38,300 bases of DNA from a bacterium (GCA_021161555.1 JAGHAI010000163.1:1-38300); one strand, 5' to 3'. Shown: positions 20,201-29,133, counted from the stretch's first letter. The notes: generated from the sequence alone by a model not told the origin. Program-made: numbers and translations.

Positions 20201-22272
20201 TATGTGACGCCTGCCGCTCCAATAATATTCAAATCTGTCGCCGAACCGACAACTGTAAAGATTTCGTCATCAGTTCCACCGGTGGCACCGTGATTGGTGG
20301 GGTCAGCGGTAATTGGAAGATAATAAGTAGCCGAAACACCGCTTGCGAGAGTGTCGGGGAACACATACGGATTGCTCAAAACAGAAGAACAACCATATAC
20401 ACTGCTGCTGGAAATGTTAAATGTAATATCATAAAGCGGCGCATCGCCGTTGTTGGTCACCTCCACGGCGAGCCAGAAATTTTGCCCTTCGGTGAAAAAC
20501 GGCTCATTATATCCAACGCCCATCGTGTCAGCAACAGCATACACATCGTCCAGTGTGAGGTCGGCAGGAGAATCCACTTCAATCAAAAGGTCATTATCGA
20601 CTAAAGTCCATCCAGCAGTGTGAGGACCCGTCAATGTGACGAATAAGGAATCGTCAGCGGGAGTCGCCACACACATCGGCTCGTTAATGTTAAATACTAT
20701 TATTGCCGTATCGCCAGGAGACATATCGGGAAGCGGGTTCCACACGAGCGGAGCAGGTCCGCCGAAGCAGTCAACTCTGTTCACCCAGAGAGTATCGCTG
20801 TTGTTGGCAATTGTGTGATAAGCAATGACAGTCACGGTAATATTGTGGTTCTGCCCGCGATTTGCATAATAGTCATAAGGAAGACCATCACCCACACGGG
20901 GCAAATCGGACACGATGTCGAAAATTTCCAGACGAGGAATTTGAAGCATAGAATATCCTGCAAGACCATTTGTAGCAGGAATATTCCGCAAATTTGGATT
21001 ATGGACAAACCTTCCCGCAGAATCAGCCCACGCCTTCACAACTGCGCTGTCAGCCATATCTCTAATCCAATCGGCGCAAGTATCCGCCTCGTCAAAATCA
21101 AAAGGAAGCACAAAATCGTGATACTCCTTAAGTGCCAGTATCGACAGAAATGCGTCAAAATATCGAGCAGTTATTGGGAAATATCTTGTTCCTGAATGTG
21201 CGTTATCCGCAAAATCCTTGATGTTATTGAAAAATCCCCAGGGCGTTCCATCATTATCGGGACCGGCATCGATAATGTAGGTATTGAAAACCGTATTGGC
21301 ATTTACTGTGTCGCTGGTGAGCGAATATGCCATTAGAAAGGCAAGTGCTTCATAATTTTCCTGTCCTTCGGTAACATTCTTTTCGCCCATATAATTGTCC
21401 CGGAGATAATCCATTCCACTAGTATGCAGATAAGCAACAGCCTTGTTTAAATAAGATTGATAATAAGTAAAGTCAGGTGCAACATAACCCGTATCCCCCG
21501 TATCTACAAGCGCAACTCTCATAAGCGAAGTAGTCGTTCTAATCGTTCCATATACCTGATTATATTTTGCGAGCAGAGTTACCCACAGAGCCGTCAGATA
21601 AGGGGATGGTGCTCCACCCTGCAAAATGCTGTCAGTTGGGTCATAATATGGGCTCGCCACAATCCCCGCTATGATGGAATCGAGTTCATCCTGATAGAAT
21701 GGGTCGCCGGTGAAAACGAGAAATATCGCGTCCCAGAGCATCCATTCCAGCGAAACCTCACCGGTATCGGTGGGCCAATGGTCAGCAACAATATTTCTGT
21801 TCCAGAACGACGCATCGGGAACAATAAGTCCCGTGGGCAGGTCAAAGTTTCCATTATTAAAGGAAACATCGTGGCTCCACCAGGGCTCAATTCCACCACC
21901 AGCAGCGGGCTCATCGAGTGTATCGCCGGCATCTTCGCGGCTGTGAAAGACATAGTTCACAGCAAGATGCCCGAGGTCAATATTCACGCCCGTCTTGCTT
22001 TCGCCGAGAATTACCACAGCAGTATTGTAGAAGAAGCTACCTTTATAATTTGTAGTTGGATTGTTCAATCTCGGCGCATCCGTTGTAGAACCCCATCCAT
22101 TAACCCACAAAAGACCTGTGCTTTGGTCAACAAGACCAACCGATGCATCAGTGGTCGGCGTGCTGGGGTCTGTGACATATTGGACCGCCTTAATCCCATA
22201 ATCTTCCCAGAATCCACCATAGGCAGCTCCAATAACAAGAGCAACTAACATCACAAAAGCCCACCTTCTCAT
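14221..22272 (-). CDS. Giant secreted protein, 2683 aa, with WWDG Ig-like repeats and sorting tail
   Basis: A signal peptide (1-19) precedes an unrecognised N-terminal domain (about 20-440) rich in aromatic residues and predicted helices. Next come CARDB-like and Ig-like domains to about 1430. Ig-like domains with a recurring W-W-D/N-G-x-x-W motif lie at about 850-950, 1427-1540, 1545-1665 and 1840-1957 (motifs near 898, 1477, 1598 and 1897). An FN3-like domain (about 2190-2305), a GWNQF-type repeat region (2306-2480) and a FlgD-like/type IX sorting domain (2590-2683; SPNPFNPTTEI, GGLYFCRI, KMVLVK) complete it. An NPCCCG triple cysteine lies at 1871-1876. AAGGAGG lies just before the ATG. No catalytic site is recognised. 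It lacks the head module of its neighbours. Confidence 0.9.
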   Translation of the reverse strand: MRRWAFVMLVALVIGAAYGGFWEDYGIKAVQYVTDPSTPTTDASVGLVDQSTGLLWVNGWGSTTDAPRLNNPTTNYKGSFFYNTAVVILGESKTGVNIDLGHLAVNYVFHSREDAGDTLDEPAAGGGIEPWWSHDVSFNNGNFDLPTGLIVPDASFWNRNIVADHWPTDTGEVSLEWMLWDAIFLVFTGDPFYQDELDSIIAGIVASPYYDPTDSILQGGAPSPYLTALWVTLLAKYNQVYGTIRTTTSLMRVALVDTGDTGYVAPDFTYYQSYLNKAVAYLHTSGMDYLRDNYMGEKNVTEGQENYEALAFLMAYSLTSDTVNANTVFNTYIIDAGPDNDGTPWGFFNNIKDFADNAHSGTRYFPITARYFDAFLSILALKEYHDFVLPFDFDEADTCADWIRDMADSAVVKAWADSAGRFVHNPNLRNIPATNGLAGYSMLQIPRLEIFDIVSDLPRVGDGLPYDYYANRGQNHNITVTVIAYHTIANNSDTLWVNRVDCFGGPAPLVWNPLPDMSPGDTAIIVFNINEPMCVATPADDSLFVTLTGPHTAGWTLVDNDLLIEVDSPADLTLDDVYAVADTMGVGYNEPFFTEGQNFWLAVEVTNNGDAPLYDITFNISSSSVYGCSSVLSNPYVFPDTLASGVSATYYLPITADPTNHGATGGTDDEIFTVVGSATDLNIIGAAGVTYMDDDDSIGIVMPPSLSVIGWDYWAWGTTADLVPWLNNSWGGMDYYIYVYSDTGDYAVADSLWENESFLQFWSSEITGIGGADVPLDITDPSFGSTIDAIAPGDTAVFDFWLWDEHTSEEDTADVEFTSHFHDFNDGDAAEASTSPLDALIPHSLAIDITNPVISMVAPVGSGDPWPADNHIKVMATDNFSKIDTVIGYITNSSYTQWWDGSAWVGAYTELGFEWDTLDQWISEDAIDEPTGNCYMVFWAIDSAGNVSDDIILPRGTVAYINIYDVLSDLPKQLVPGEVWQADWEQAHLCSVHIYNPNTFDITNVVIGFKSSSPNTEIRYLGSGFWNFGYDEYTIATLPAGGHVWVYFEVIESWFDFRDSLCANLVSADPGPAGQVIGQQITDNDAVVEVETPVMVIIRDTWIDTLTDAPVKIVPDDPTAEEDTNLVTQGQDFTLWVRVCYWGEDDVDSMKVVVRNGALIKCQATSDTFKILTQADFATAINYNDTTFWCVDVPFEYLGDTLDVGACNGRSMEDMFISGIEWVDWDNWDFDMVNLLLLWDQVNFDDTLDYASVLEPPELDITDATISGYQDTYTGRYWINSWDTVIINVAYMNLCSSCPGRGRATADSLDVYPMPLAIFDPLWSDIGAGLVGLDVPVLRPDTLYPCQDSLNMYMIYWDGVSSVYEGYVGYIVDTLYFHDKDWPSQTYPVAWLFSDTNAYGDSIFISAEFDTISKFLPFGLGIDVILPVVDVYYPVEGNRFNAGIFPDSSFVLATDNFSGVVKNSVECQIIDPHENYWNGGDWQTAPIWLITDYIAGDTFAIDLPIVDSLMFDGEYMVVARCSDVAGNGSDYDTLRFIYDSADPRAVIIAPPNDTFYNCSQWDGVIRVHAWDTLNGVYNVAGIRKVYIGIEDTVRDRWWNAGTDTWVISPSWIWNEMTYIGGEMWEFSGYTPPAPSYIFRLWTFADDSVLNFDGPTDTTYFVLDCQAPHSYITDSSLTDTPPVFTFFNDTLWSNYMGDDIAGYVIDTITAIDDVRLAIAKMEYDSCGDTIPDTLWWDDIVGDFTLTTPQWFQPHIVYSDWWTGGVAIPDTMGEFFPGFSLHIVDTLWWDYYWWPEENGCYTVFARAVDDLQNYEAGTGFNTSNQTIYNTWSFAYDNTGPEHIEATRPYDGQMIEHLDEWWDTLWVSVEDTNPCCCGSSNDIDSVKIAIQFLFDGMPHWWDGTSWSTTFSWVHMNPGPGTLWQFYLPRIVLQNGTYNVQLRAWDSFGNVTVYYYNFTIIAITGYLTIEPLDVPAYVGEPFPVVVTALHSPGDTNETFSYGIEFSSTYSDPLCIDLPAYPYYLTYGCDTIMVTANCPMLGLLLHADAPTSGYSPGTSDPFDVLSQPDADIYFDVYDHECDQGDSLWFVYTRSKNDLLYEGGDIDTTTLYVLGYTFWRDMDLSPNPADTNWVQIFPFFQFEIGDTLFYLIDNLGTFNSYEYSIIISYETKGVNVDTIFSDRIIAGPATPVDDIPPAAVLDLQIQQVGSYAHLWWDEVAYGVDTFICGDDTIFSAPELDPANNILYYVYKSVGDPYDIGTYTFLDVTDVPWYDDPLPVDPITQPTYYYVVAYDHDGNNSDISERVGRTSYQFATGYAQMAVPFDVEVGSEPLEPSELDAYLAGAGITDMWRYGSGSWVAIYTAGIDIFSIDEGADALLVYGTGNATLSVAGDLLPAPVWAFVHGWNQFFLPLDALGFTDAISLKENIDGVLGCPTVACRIPGGGWQMLVYFESSHTYYGNFSVYPGQTYLAWADNPGSWPTTKSGVLHNTMRPGEGVDDLLPMPKMVVGDIDGDWESVHFKLISKDGEVLLTDEDPGCAVSDGKFWVQVGDIEWNVGDEYVLELYTDDNIVRTKVTLDDGLAQHLGKFHLADVVKPQKFVLYGASPNPFNPTTEIKFDIAEKCDVELSIFDGNGKKVATLVSEKLDAGKYSIRWDGKSDNGHELPGGLYFCRIKAGTFSANSKMVLVK

Positions 22273-22433
22273 CTGTGCCTCCTTTGTTTGGCTTTGTTTT
22301 CTTAATCAATTTACTGACCACAACACCAAAATCCCACAAACACTGCAACAGCAACTATTCACAACGATAACATCAATTATTTCAATCAATTATATCAACC
22401 GCCTAAACAAATTTGAAAAGATACCTTGTTAAA

Positions 22434-22461
22434 AATATATCAATCTACGAAAAAAAGTCAA
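22434..22461 (-). promoter_or_regulatory. Sigma70-type promoter of the 2683-residue protein gene
   Basis: On the minus strand TTGACT (22456-22461), a 16-base spacer and TATATT (22434-22439) lie about 160 bases before the ATG at 22272. This leaves a long A/T-rich leader in which I see no recognisable riboswitch or other gene. Confidence 0.5.
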
Positions 22462-22490
22462 GTAAAATTTTTAGCACCAAAAATTTAACA

Positions 22491-22763
22491 TCAAAGCCAC
22501 CACTTAAAATAATACACAACACAGGCAATAAAAAGCAACGAAACTATTGTAAAAGAAAAACTCAGCCCAAAAACTACTTTTAAAATTCCGAGGTTCAATT
22601 CCACAGTCTTGATGCCAAAATCCACAGAATAGGTCAAAAAGTCCCTCACAACACCGGTCGGCAACACCATTTTAAGCAACTGCGAAACCAGAGAACCACT
22701 GATGAAACCGACAACCAGCGACAAAAAAAATATCCACCAATTTTTTTTATTCCCCGATAACAT
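22491..22763 (-). CDS. DUF4321 family small membrane protein
   Basis: The 90-residue product has two membrane segments (about 10-31 and 68-88). Between them is the family pattern: VVGFISGSLV, LPTGVVRDFL, VDFGIKTVELNLGILKVVFG. DUF4321 proteins have no known function; they are short, bitopic to bihelical membrane proteins found in many bacteria. I prefer the ATG at 22763 because the usual family length is near 85-90 residues. A TTG at 22826 would add 21 residues, lies 18 bases after the purQ stop and has no clear ribosome site. The gene is probably co-transcribed with purQ. Confidence 0.72.
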   Translation of the reverse strand: MLSGNKKNWWIFFLSLVVGFISGSLVSQLLKMVLPTGVVRDFLTYSVDFGIKTVELNLGILKVVFGLSFSFTIVSLLFIACVVYYFKWWL

Positions 22764-22843
22764 AAATTCATTTTTTGCAAACAACTTACCGAAAAAACTC
22801 AACACAGAAACAGAACAACCACTCAATTAAAATTTTTGCAACA

Positions 22844-23539
22844 CTATGAATTTCCCGTCAGCCATTCAGCCACAGATTTAAATATCCTTTTTCCATCGTC
22901 GGAACCGAGAATTTCTTCGCTTGCCCTTTCGGGATGAGGCATCATTCCCAGAACATTTCCCCGCTCGTTCGATATGCCAGCTATATTGTTCAAACTTCCA
23001 TTAGGATTTCGAGATAGAATTACATCGCCACTTTCATCGGAATATCGAAAAACCACCTGCCCGTTCGACTCTATCCTCTCAAGATTCTCGTCGTCGCAGA
23101 AAAAATTTCCCTCAAAATGCGCTATTGGAATTTTTAAGACATTTCCATCCCTGATGTTCGATGTAAAGGGGGAGTTCCTGTTCTCAATTGAGATATATGT
23201 CCAATCGCATATAAAGCGCAAAGATTTGTTCGGGAGCATAGCGCCTGGCAAAAGTCCGGCTTCCTGCAAAATCTGAAATCCATTGCATATCCCAAGAACA
23301 ATCCCACCCTTTCCAGCGAAATCGGAAACGGCACGCATAACAGGTGAAAAACGAGCAAATGCACCGGTTCGAAGATAATCCCCATAGGAAAAACCACCAG
23401 GAAGAATCACAAAATCGACATCGCCAAGTTCGCTATCTTCGTGCCACAGATAAGACACATTCAAGCCCGTGTGGGACAACGCCCAATATGTGTCTCTATC
23501 ACAGTTGGAGCCAGGAAAAATAACAACACCCGCGTTCAT
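22844..23539 (-). CDS. purQ: Phosphoribosylformylglycinamidine synthase subunit PurQ
   Basis: PurQ is the glutaminase subunit of FGAM synthase. It releases ammonia from glutamine for the PurL/PurS synthase in step four of purine synthesis, in the cytoplasm. The 231-residue length is normal. The N-terminus [12 protein letters not shown] is typical. The glutaminase triad is visible as Cys85 in GICNGFQ and His202 and Glu204 in MPHPERA, and the [12 protein letters not shown] loop is present. No purL or purS is in the window. AAGGAA precedes the ATG, and a divergent promoter region lies upstream. Confidence 0.97.
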   Translation of the reverse strand: MNAGVVIFPGSNCDRDTYWALSHTGLNVSYLWHEDSELGDVDFVILPGGFSYGDYLRTGAFARFSPVMRAVSDFAGKGGIVLGICNGFQILQEAGLLPGAMLPNKSLRFICDWTYISIENRNSPFTSNIRDGNVLKIPIAHFEGNFFCDDENLERIESNGQVVFRYSDESGDVILSRNPNGSLNNIAGISNERGNVLGMMPHPERASEEILGSDDGKRIFKSVAEWLTGNS

Positions 23540-23597
23540 ATAATTCCTTGCAAAAAATTGATTTGTATTTCCCTTCGAATTTCTTAATATTTTAGTA

Positions 23598-23624
23598 ATT
23601 ATAACAAAATCTGTTTAAAGTCAA
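23598..23624 (-). promoter_or_regulatory. Extended -10 promoter of purQ
   Basis: On the minus strand TTGACT (23619-23624) and a perfect TATAAT (23598-23603) are 15 bases apart. A TGT just before TATAAT forms an extended -10 element, which would compensate for the short spacer. It lies about 60 bases before purQ. The rest of the 206-base divergent region (23540-23745) is very A/T-rich; no clear promoter for the plus-strand gene stood out. Confidence 0.6.
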
Positions 23625-23745
23625 GTTTTAAATATGATAGATATTGTAAAAATCTTCAATAAAATATAACTTGCAAATGACTTGAATAAATATTTACTTA
23701 TTTTTTCAGGTAGGAAAAACATCACAAAATTTTAGAGGAGGGATT

Positions 23746-26700
23746 ATGCGTCTAAAAACATCAATTCTTATGCTCTTTTCACTTTGGGTCTGCATTTCAT
23801 CGGCGGAAACGATGCTTTCTGCCATCGATGCAGAATACAGGGCAGGGCAAATCACCCTCGACGAGGCGATGCTTTTCAAGGCATATTCCGTTTTTGACCA
23901 CGAGAAACTGCCACCTCGTTTTCGCAGTCTCGAACCACCACGATGTGGAACTCCAGCAATCGTGGAAATCAGGAGAAACTGGGACGAACTTTCGCAATCC
24001 ACGCAAAATGCACTTGCAAGAATTATGGCCCGGCCCACTGGATTGCCTCTGACATACAACACAACGCACTTCAAAATGCACTACACACTCACAGGAAGCG
24101 ATGCCGTGCCAAACGAATCCTATGTCCACACGATGGCGGATAAGTTCGAGGACGCATACACTTTTGAAACGGTGACTCTTGGATATTACACTCCGCCATC
24201 GGACGGAACAGCGGGCGGAGATTCGCGATACGATGTTTACATATTTTCTCTCTCCCCCGGCGTTATGGGATACACATCTCCCGAAGTTGCAGGACCACAG
24301 CCGTGGAACGACGCCACAAGTTATATCGCTATGAGGAACAACTATACGGGATACGGTCCCACGACGGAAATGATCGAAGTCACTTCTGTGCACGAGTTTT
24401 TCCACGCAGTTCAATTCGCCTACGACTACAGCGAACAACCCTGGTATATGGAAGTCTCGTCTGTCTGGATAGAGGATGAGATGTATCCCACCTACGATGA
24501 AGAACAATATTATCTCCCCGTATTTTTCAACAATCCCGAAGTAAGCATAACCACTTACGACGGCTCACACGAATATGGCTCGTATCACTGGAACACATAT
24601 CTTTCAGAGACATACGGCGACAGCATTGTGAAGATGATATGGCTGGAAAACCGATATTCGAGCTGCATATCATCCTTTCAGACTGTTCTTTCGAGCTTCG
24701 GAACGACGAGAAGCGCTGCATTTGGCGAATTCTTTGCCTGGAACTACTTCACCGGCAGCAGAAATCTTCCAGGATTATATCCCGAAGGCGCAGATTACCC
24801 CCTAATTCATATAGAAAGAACTCACACCACCTATCCTGCAAATGGCTCATCCACACACAATCCCGAAAATTTTGCGAGCAATTACATAGTCTTCAACATC
24901 CCAGGTGGCGCGTCGGGACCTTTCACCGTTACATTCGACGGGGAAGACGGAAGAAGCTGGTGGGCGCAGGTTATCATTCCCGGTGCAACAACATATACAT
25001 CGCATCACATCCCGCTGAACTCGTATAATTACGGAGTTGTGAGCATAGATTCTGCCGAGTGGGCGGGACATTCTTCTATAATTCTCGTGGTCGGCAATAT
25101 CTCCACATCCGGCGGCGCTGCAACATATTCCTATCACGCAGACTTTGAGGAAGTGGGTCCTTCTTACAACCCGCCGCGAAATTTAACCGCAGAAAGTGGA
25201 CATTCCGGCTCAGTTCCTCTCGATTGGGACCCACCAATAGGCGGTGGAACCAGCGGAACTGAAGAACTCTATTACGACGACGGAACTCCATCTCCTTATT
25301 ACATTCCTCGGGACCTCGGCGAAATAGGATACCCGGAATATGGGAACATCATATATGAGGGCGTAAAGTTCAACGCCACATCCGACTGCACACTGAAACA
25401 GGTTATAGTTTACTTTGCTGGAACAGGCGCAAATGTTGAATTTAAGGTATCGCAGGACAACAGCGGCGTTCCGGGAACCGATTTGACCGGTTCACCCTTC
25501 AACGCGCCAGTATCCACATCCGGATGGGACACGATAACAGTTCCCGGCGGTGGAATTCCCGTTCCTGCTGGAGATTTCTGGGTGGGATATACCAGAACAT
25601 CGGACGACCTATACTGCACATTTGACGCAGAAACAACTCTCGGGATGCCTTCGCTGTTCATATCAGATTCCGGCTATGCCTTCAACAACACTGGCGGCGA
25701 TTACCTTCTCCGTGCGGTCATCACCACAGGTTCCGGGGGAGGCATAACTGTTACAGGATACAAAATTTACCGCGGCACAACGCCAGGAGGACCTTATTCA
25801 TATATCGGGACAAGCGGAACAGAATCATACAGCGACGGCTCCGTAACGGATGGAACATCCTACTACTATGTCGTCACCGCAACATACAGCGACGCAGGGG
25901 AAAGCGGATATTCCAACGAAGCGATGGCGGTTCCCGGAACTGGTTCTGGCACGGGTGGAGATACTCTTCGCCACGACGACGGTTCTGCTGAATACATCCT
26001 GACGGGAACTTCTCTGGGTGAGAAATACGCCGTCGTATTCGAACCGACTGGTCCCTGTCAACTGTTATCCGTGCGATATTTCGTCGATGGAACACCATAT
26101 TTAAATTATTTCCAGGTCGGTATCCACAGATGGACGGGAACGAGAATTACCGGAAATTACATCGAACCGTTTCCATACTGGGTTGACCCCGACGCAAACG
26201 GATGGACAAATGTTGACCTATCCCCTTATGAAATCTACATTCCCGGCGATTTCGCCGTGGCATATATAGTGAACGATACATCGACGCACATCGGGATTGA
26301 CGATATTGACGACGACTATTCCTGGGTGTATGACCCTTCGTCCGACAACTGGTATGACCTTTCATATACGTTGTTCATTCAAGCTGTCGTTCGTTATCTT
26401 GAGACGGGAGAGACACACACGCTTTATGGAACTGTGAATTTATCTGCGGGCAGTGGTGGTTCGCCGCCGCCGAGCGATTTGTCGGGAAGCATCGTCCGAG
26501 TTGTTGAAACCGGCGACCTGGACACAACGGATACGAGCGGATATTACGAAGTTGACAGCTTGCCGGCAGGTGTTTATACAGTCGAAGCGTGGCATCCGGG
26601 ATACGAATCGCAGCAGCAGACGATAGGAATGACCGACGATGTCGAGCAGAACTTTTCCCTTGTGCCTTTCAATACGCCGCTCAATCCTCTGCGGGCTTTC

Positions 26701-29127
26701 AGCGCCACGAACTATCTCGACGGTGCAGTTCTTCTCCGATGGATGCCACCACTGGGATTTCCTGGAACTGTTGAAGAAATATCTTACTATGACCGTTCAG
26801 CGACAAGCCTCTGGTTCTATCCCGACCTCGGACGGGGCGATATATTCGACACGCGGTTCGAAATCTGGTTCCCCTGCACCGTGCAGACGATAGCATTTGA
26901 ATGCTACGATTCCACCGGTGGATATCCAGATGTTTCGGTTCACTTCTGGCTCGACGACGGCGAAGGATATCCCGACCTCGAAAATGAACTGATAGATTCG
27001 GTAATCATTTCCCCGACGGGGTATCCTTCCTGGGATACGCTCAATATGGAAGGAAGCGGTCTGGTTCTGTGGCCCGGGCAGGTTCTTCATATGGGCGTTC
27101 GTCTTCTCGCTTCACAGCCGTCAATTCTTTCGACGGACACACTCCCGCATTATTCTCCTCCGCTGTGCCGTCTGTATTCTGAATCTGCTGGTTCGTGGCA
27201 AAATCTCGGCGAACTTATGGTGGCGATGATAGTGAAATACTTTGCGGGAACTGCGAGACTCTCTCCCGTTGCGAACCCGCCGGAAGTGGCAAAATTTTAT
27301 GCTTCGATGGAAAATGTTGCGCCAGCGATTAAACTGACAGACCATCCTCTTCGGCGCGCAATGTCTCCGATGGCTGCGGAAGGATTGCAGGAATACTTAA
27401 TATATCGCGCAGATTCAAGAAGCGGACCATATTCCCTGGTGGGAACCGTCGATGATGTGGATTCAATGTATTTTATCGACAGCACAGTGACCAACGAAAA
27501 CATATATTATTACTACGGTGTGGCGTCCTATGACCACGGATATTCCGACCCGAGCGACACCGTTGCCGCTTTTCCGCTTGCGTTCAACGACACCGCCTGG
27601 GTGCTTTTCGTCGATGACGATGCAAGTTGCTACAATTCGGGATTTGACGACGAAGGAATTGCCATAGCACAGATACTTCTCGACATCGGCGTTCCCTTCA
27701 ACGCGATAGACCTCGACCCGCTGTATTACATTTCGGACGATGCACTTTCGGGATATCAAGCTGTGATATGGAACTGCGGTGCGGTATTTTCCAATGGCTG
27801 GACGCTCGCAGACAGCGAGGAAGCGAACATCGGGCGCTATCTCGATAGTGGCGGCAAATTTGCGCTGTTCGCTCAGGATTATCTGTGGGATATATATGCC
27901 GGCGCATCGGTATTTTCCACAGGAACATTTGTTTATGACTATCTCGGGCTGGGAAGCGCAACGCAGGACTACTGGACAATAACCGGCACAAGCACTGGAA
28001 CGCTGGAAGGCTATGGTTTCGCCGATGGGCTTTCGTATTCCGTGGAAAATCCGTTTGAAAACGGAAATTTATACTGGGATAAATTCAATGTATTCTCTGG
28101 CGACACGCTCCTCTACTTCGACTATGGGGATAGTTCGGGCATCATCGGGACACAATACGACGGCGATGGGTTTAAGAGCGTGTTTGTGGCTTCTTCGCCG
28201 TTTGCGATGGTCGATGGAACTGCGCCAAACACGGTGGAAGAGTTTTTCCGCAGAATGCTCTATGATTATTTCGATGTTCATTCCGCGCCGTCGTCGGACA
28301 CGGTTGTGGTCACATATAATTTGTCGGCGGGCTGGCATATGCTCTCCGTTCCCGTGCAGATGAGCGATAACTCCGCCGCCTCAGTATTCCCCGGAAACTA
28401 CGGCGTATATACCTACGACCCCACAGCGGGTTCCTATGTCGCTGTTTCTACTGCTGAGCCTGGCATCGGATATTTTGTCCTGTTCCTGACCGATGTGACC
28501 TTCGATTTGACAGGGGAGCCTGTGGAGACTCTGAATGTAGATTTCAACGGCGGATGGAATATGATTGGCGTTCCGTGGACGGCGTCCGGCACGATTTCGT
28601 TCAGCGAAGCAAGTTATGAACCCGATATGCTTTTGCCGGGAACCTACTACGGCTACGACGCTTCCGCTGCGTCTTATTTCATTCCGTCCACAGCGGAAGT
28701 GAAGAGCGGATATTGGGTCGCGCTTCTCGGCGACTGCACACTTCATTTCCCTGGCAGTTCGCTTATGAAATCGTCTGTTCCCGAAATGACTTCCGACGCG
28801 TATAAATTGATTTCCGAAGGTCCGCCACCGCCGCCGTCAAAGGCGATTCCGAAAGGCATCGAAATATCTTCGCCAAAGCCAAATCCGTTCAACAGCAGTT
28901 GCGAAATTGACATTTATCTACCCGACGAAGAAAAGATTTATGTCGAAGTTAGAGACATCCTCGGGCGGACAATTTCCCTCGAAGAAAGGATACTATCTGG
29001 GGGGCGGCATTCAATAAAGTGGGACGGCAAAAATATTTCTGGTGCTGCTGTGCCTTCGGGAATTTACTTTATCTCGGTGAAATGCGGCGGCAGAAATATA
29101 ACAAAAGATGTTCTTCTAATAAGATAA
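23746..29127 (+). CDS. Secreted HEXXH metalloprotease-like surface protein, 1793 aa (MXAN_6640-like)
   Basis: After a signal peptide (1-20) lies a protease-like domain (about 60-470) with the zinc motif HEFFH at 216-220 in the context SVHEFFHAVQFAYD. Glu236 or the glutamates in WIEDE (241-245) could be the third ligand. This pattern fits the MXAN_6640 family of putative metalloproteases. An FN3 (476-731) is split by a jelly-roll-like insert (507-662), and a second related copy follows (741-884). A CarboxypepD-like domain (about 893-973) comes next, then a second FN3 (977-1277) split in the same way (insert 1013-1166). A glutamine-amidotransferase-like domain (1284-1510; VLFVDDD), two GWHML/GWNMI repeats (1515-1672) and a sorting domain (1703-1793; PNPFN, GIYFISVK) complete it. 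AGGAGGG precedes the ATG. It is probably exported to the cell surface; the substrate is unknown. Confidence 0.88.
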   Translation: MRLKTSILMLFSLWVCISSAETMLSAIDAEYRAGQITLDEAMLFKAYSVFDHEKLPPRFRSLEPPRCGTPAIVEIRRNWDELSQSTQNALARIMARPTGLPLTYNTTHFKMHYTLTGSDAVPNESYVHTMADKFEDAYTFETVTLGYYTPPSDGTAGGDSRYDVYIFSLSPGVMGYTSPEVAGPQPWNDATSYIAMRNNYTGYGPTTEMIEVTSVHEFFHAVQFAYDYSEQPWYMEVSSVWIEDEMYPTYDEEQYYLPVFFNNPEVSITTYDGSHEYGSYHWNTYLSETYGDSIVKMIWLENRYSSCISSFQTVLSSFGTTRSAAFGEFFAWNYFTGSRNLPGLYPEGADYPLIHIERTHTTYPANGSSTHNPENFASNYIVFNIPGGASGPFTVTFDGEDGRSWWAQVIIPGATTYTSHHIPLNSYNYGVVSIDSAEWAGHSSIILVVGNISTSGGAATYSYHADFEEVGPSYNPPRNLTAESGHSGSVPLDWDPPIGGGTSGTEELYYDDGTPSPYYIPRDLGEIGYPEYGNIIYEGVKFNATSDCTLKQVIVYFAGTGANVEFKVSQDNSGVPGTDLTGSPFNAPVSTSGWDTITVPGGGIPVPAGDFWVGYTRTSDDLYCTFDAETTLGMPSLFISDSGYAFNNTGGDYLLRAVITTGSGGGITVTGYKIYRGTTPGGPYSYIGTSGTESYSDGSVTDGTSYYYVVTATYSDAGESGYSNEAMAVPGTGSGTGGDTLRHDDGSAEYILTGTSLGEKYAVVFEPTGPCQLLSVRYFVDGTPYLNYFQVGIHRWTGTRITGNYIEPFPYWVDPDANGWTNVDLSPYEIYIPGDFAVAYIVNDTSTHIGIDDIDDDYSWVYDPSSDNWYDLSYTLFIQAVVRYLETGETHTLYGTVNLSAGSGGSPPPSDLSGSIVRVVETGDLDTTDTSGYYEVDSLPAGVYTVEAWHPGYESQQQTIGMTDDVEQNFSLVPFNTPLNPLRAFSATNYLDGAVLLRWMPPLGFPGTVEEISYYDRSATSLWFYPDLGRGDIFDTRFEIWFPCTVQTIAFECYDSTGGYPDVSVHFWLDDGEGYPDLENELIDSVIISPTGYPSWDTLNMEGSGLVLWPGQVLHMGVRLLASQPSILSTDTLPHYSPPLCRLYSESAGSWQNLGELMVAMIVKYFAGTARLSPVANPPEVAKFYASMENVAPAIKLTDHPLRRAMSPMAAEGLQEYLIYRADSRSGPYSLVGTVDDVDSMYFIDSTVTNENIYYYYGVASYDHGYSDPSDTVAAFPLAFNDTAWVLFVDDDASCYNSGFDDEGIAIAQILLDIGVPFNAIDLDPLYYISDDALSGYQAVIWNCGAVFSNGWTLADSEEANIGRYLDSGGKFALFAQDYLWDIYAGASVFSTGTFVYDYLGLGSATQDYWTITGTSTGTLEGYGFADGLSYSVENPFENGNLYWDKFNVFSGDTLLYFDYGDSSGIIGTQYDGDGFKSVFVASSPFAMVDGTAPNTVEEFFRRMLYDYFDVHSAPSSDTVVVTYNLSAGWHMLSVPVQMSDNSAASVFPGNYGVYTYDPTAGSYVAVSTAEPGIGYFVLFLTDVTFDLTGEPVETLNVDFNGGWNMIGVPWTASGTISFSEASYEPDMLLPGTYYGYDASAASYFIPSTAEVKSGYWVALLGDCTLHFPGSSLMKSSVPEMTSDAYKLISEGPPPPPSKAIPKGIEISSPKPNPFNSSCEIDIYLPDEEKIYVEVRDILGRTISLEERILSGGRHSIKWDGKNISGAAVPSGIYFISVKCGGRNITKDVLLIR

Positions 29128-29133
29128 GGTTCG

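Noticed and set aside
2016-22248. Long plus-strand frames opposite the giant secreted-protein genes (for example 4512-5585, 10204-11337, 11539-12810 and 14521-16125)
   Set aside because: Their composition (rich in Arg, His, Ile and Ser, no domain patterns) and lack of ribosome sites fit antisense shadows of the minus-strand genes.
23797-24507. Minus-strand frame inside the metalloprotease-like gene
   Set aside because: It is antisense to the domain that contains HEFFH and shows no family pattern or start signal.
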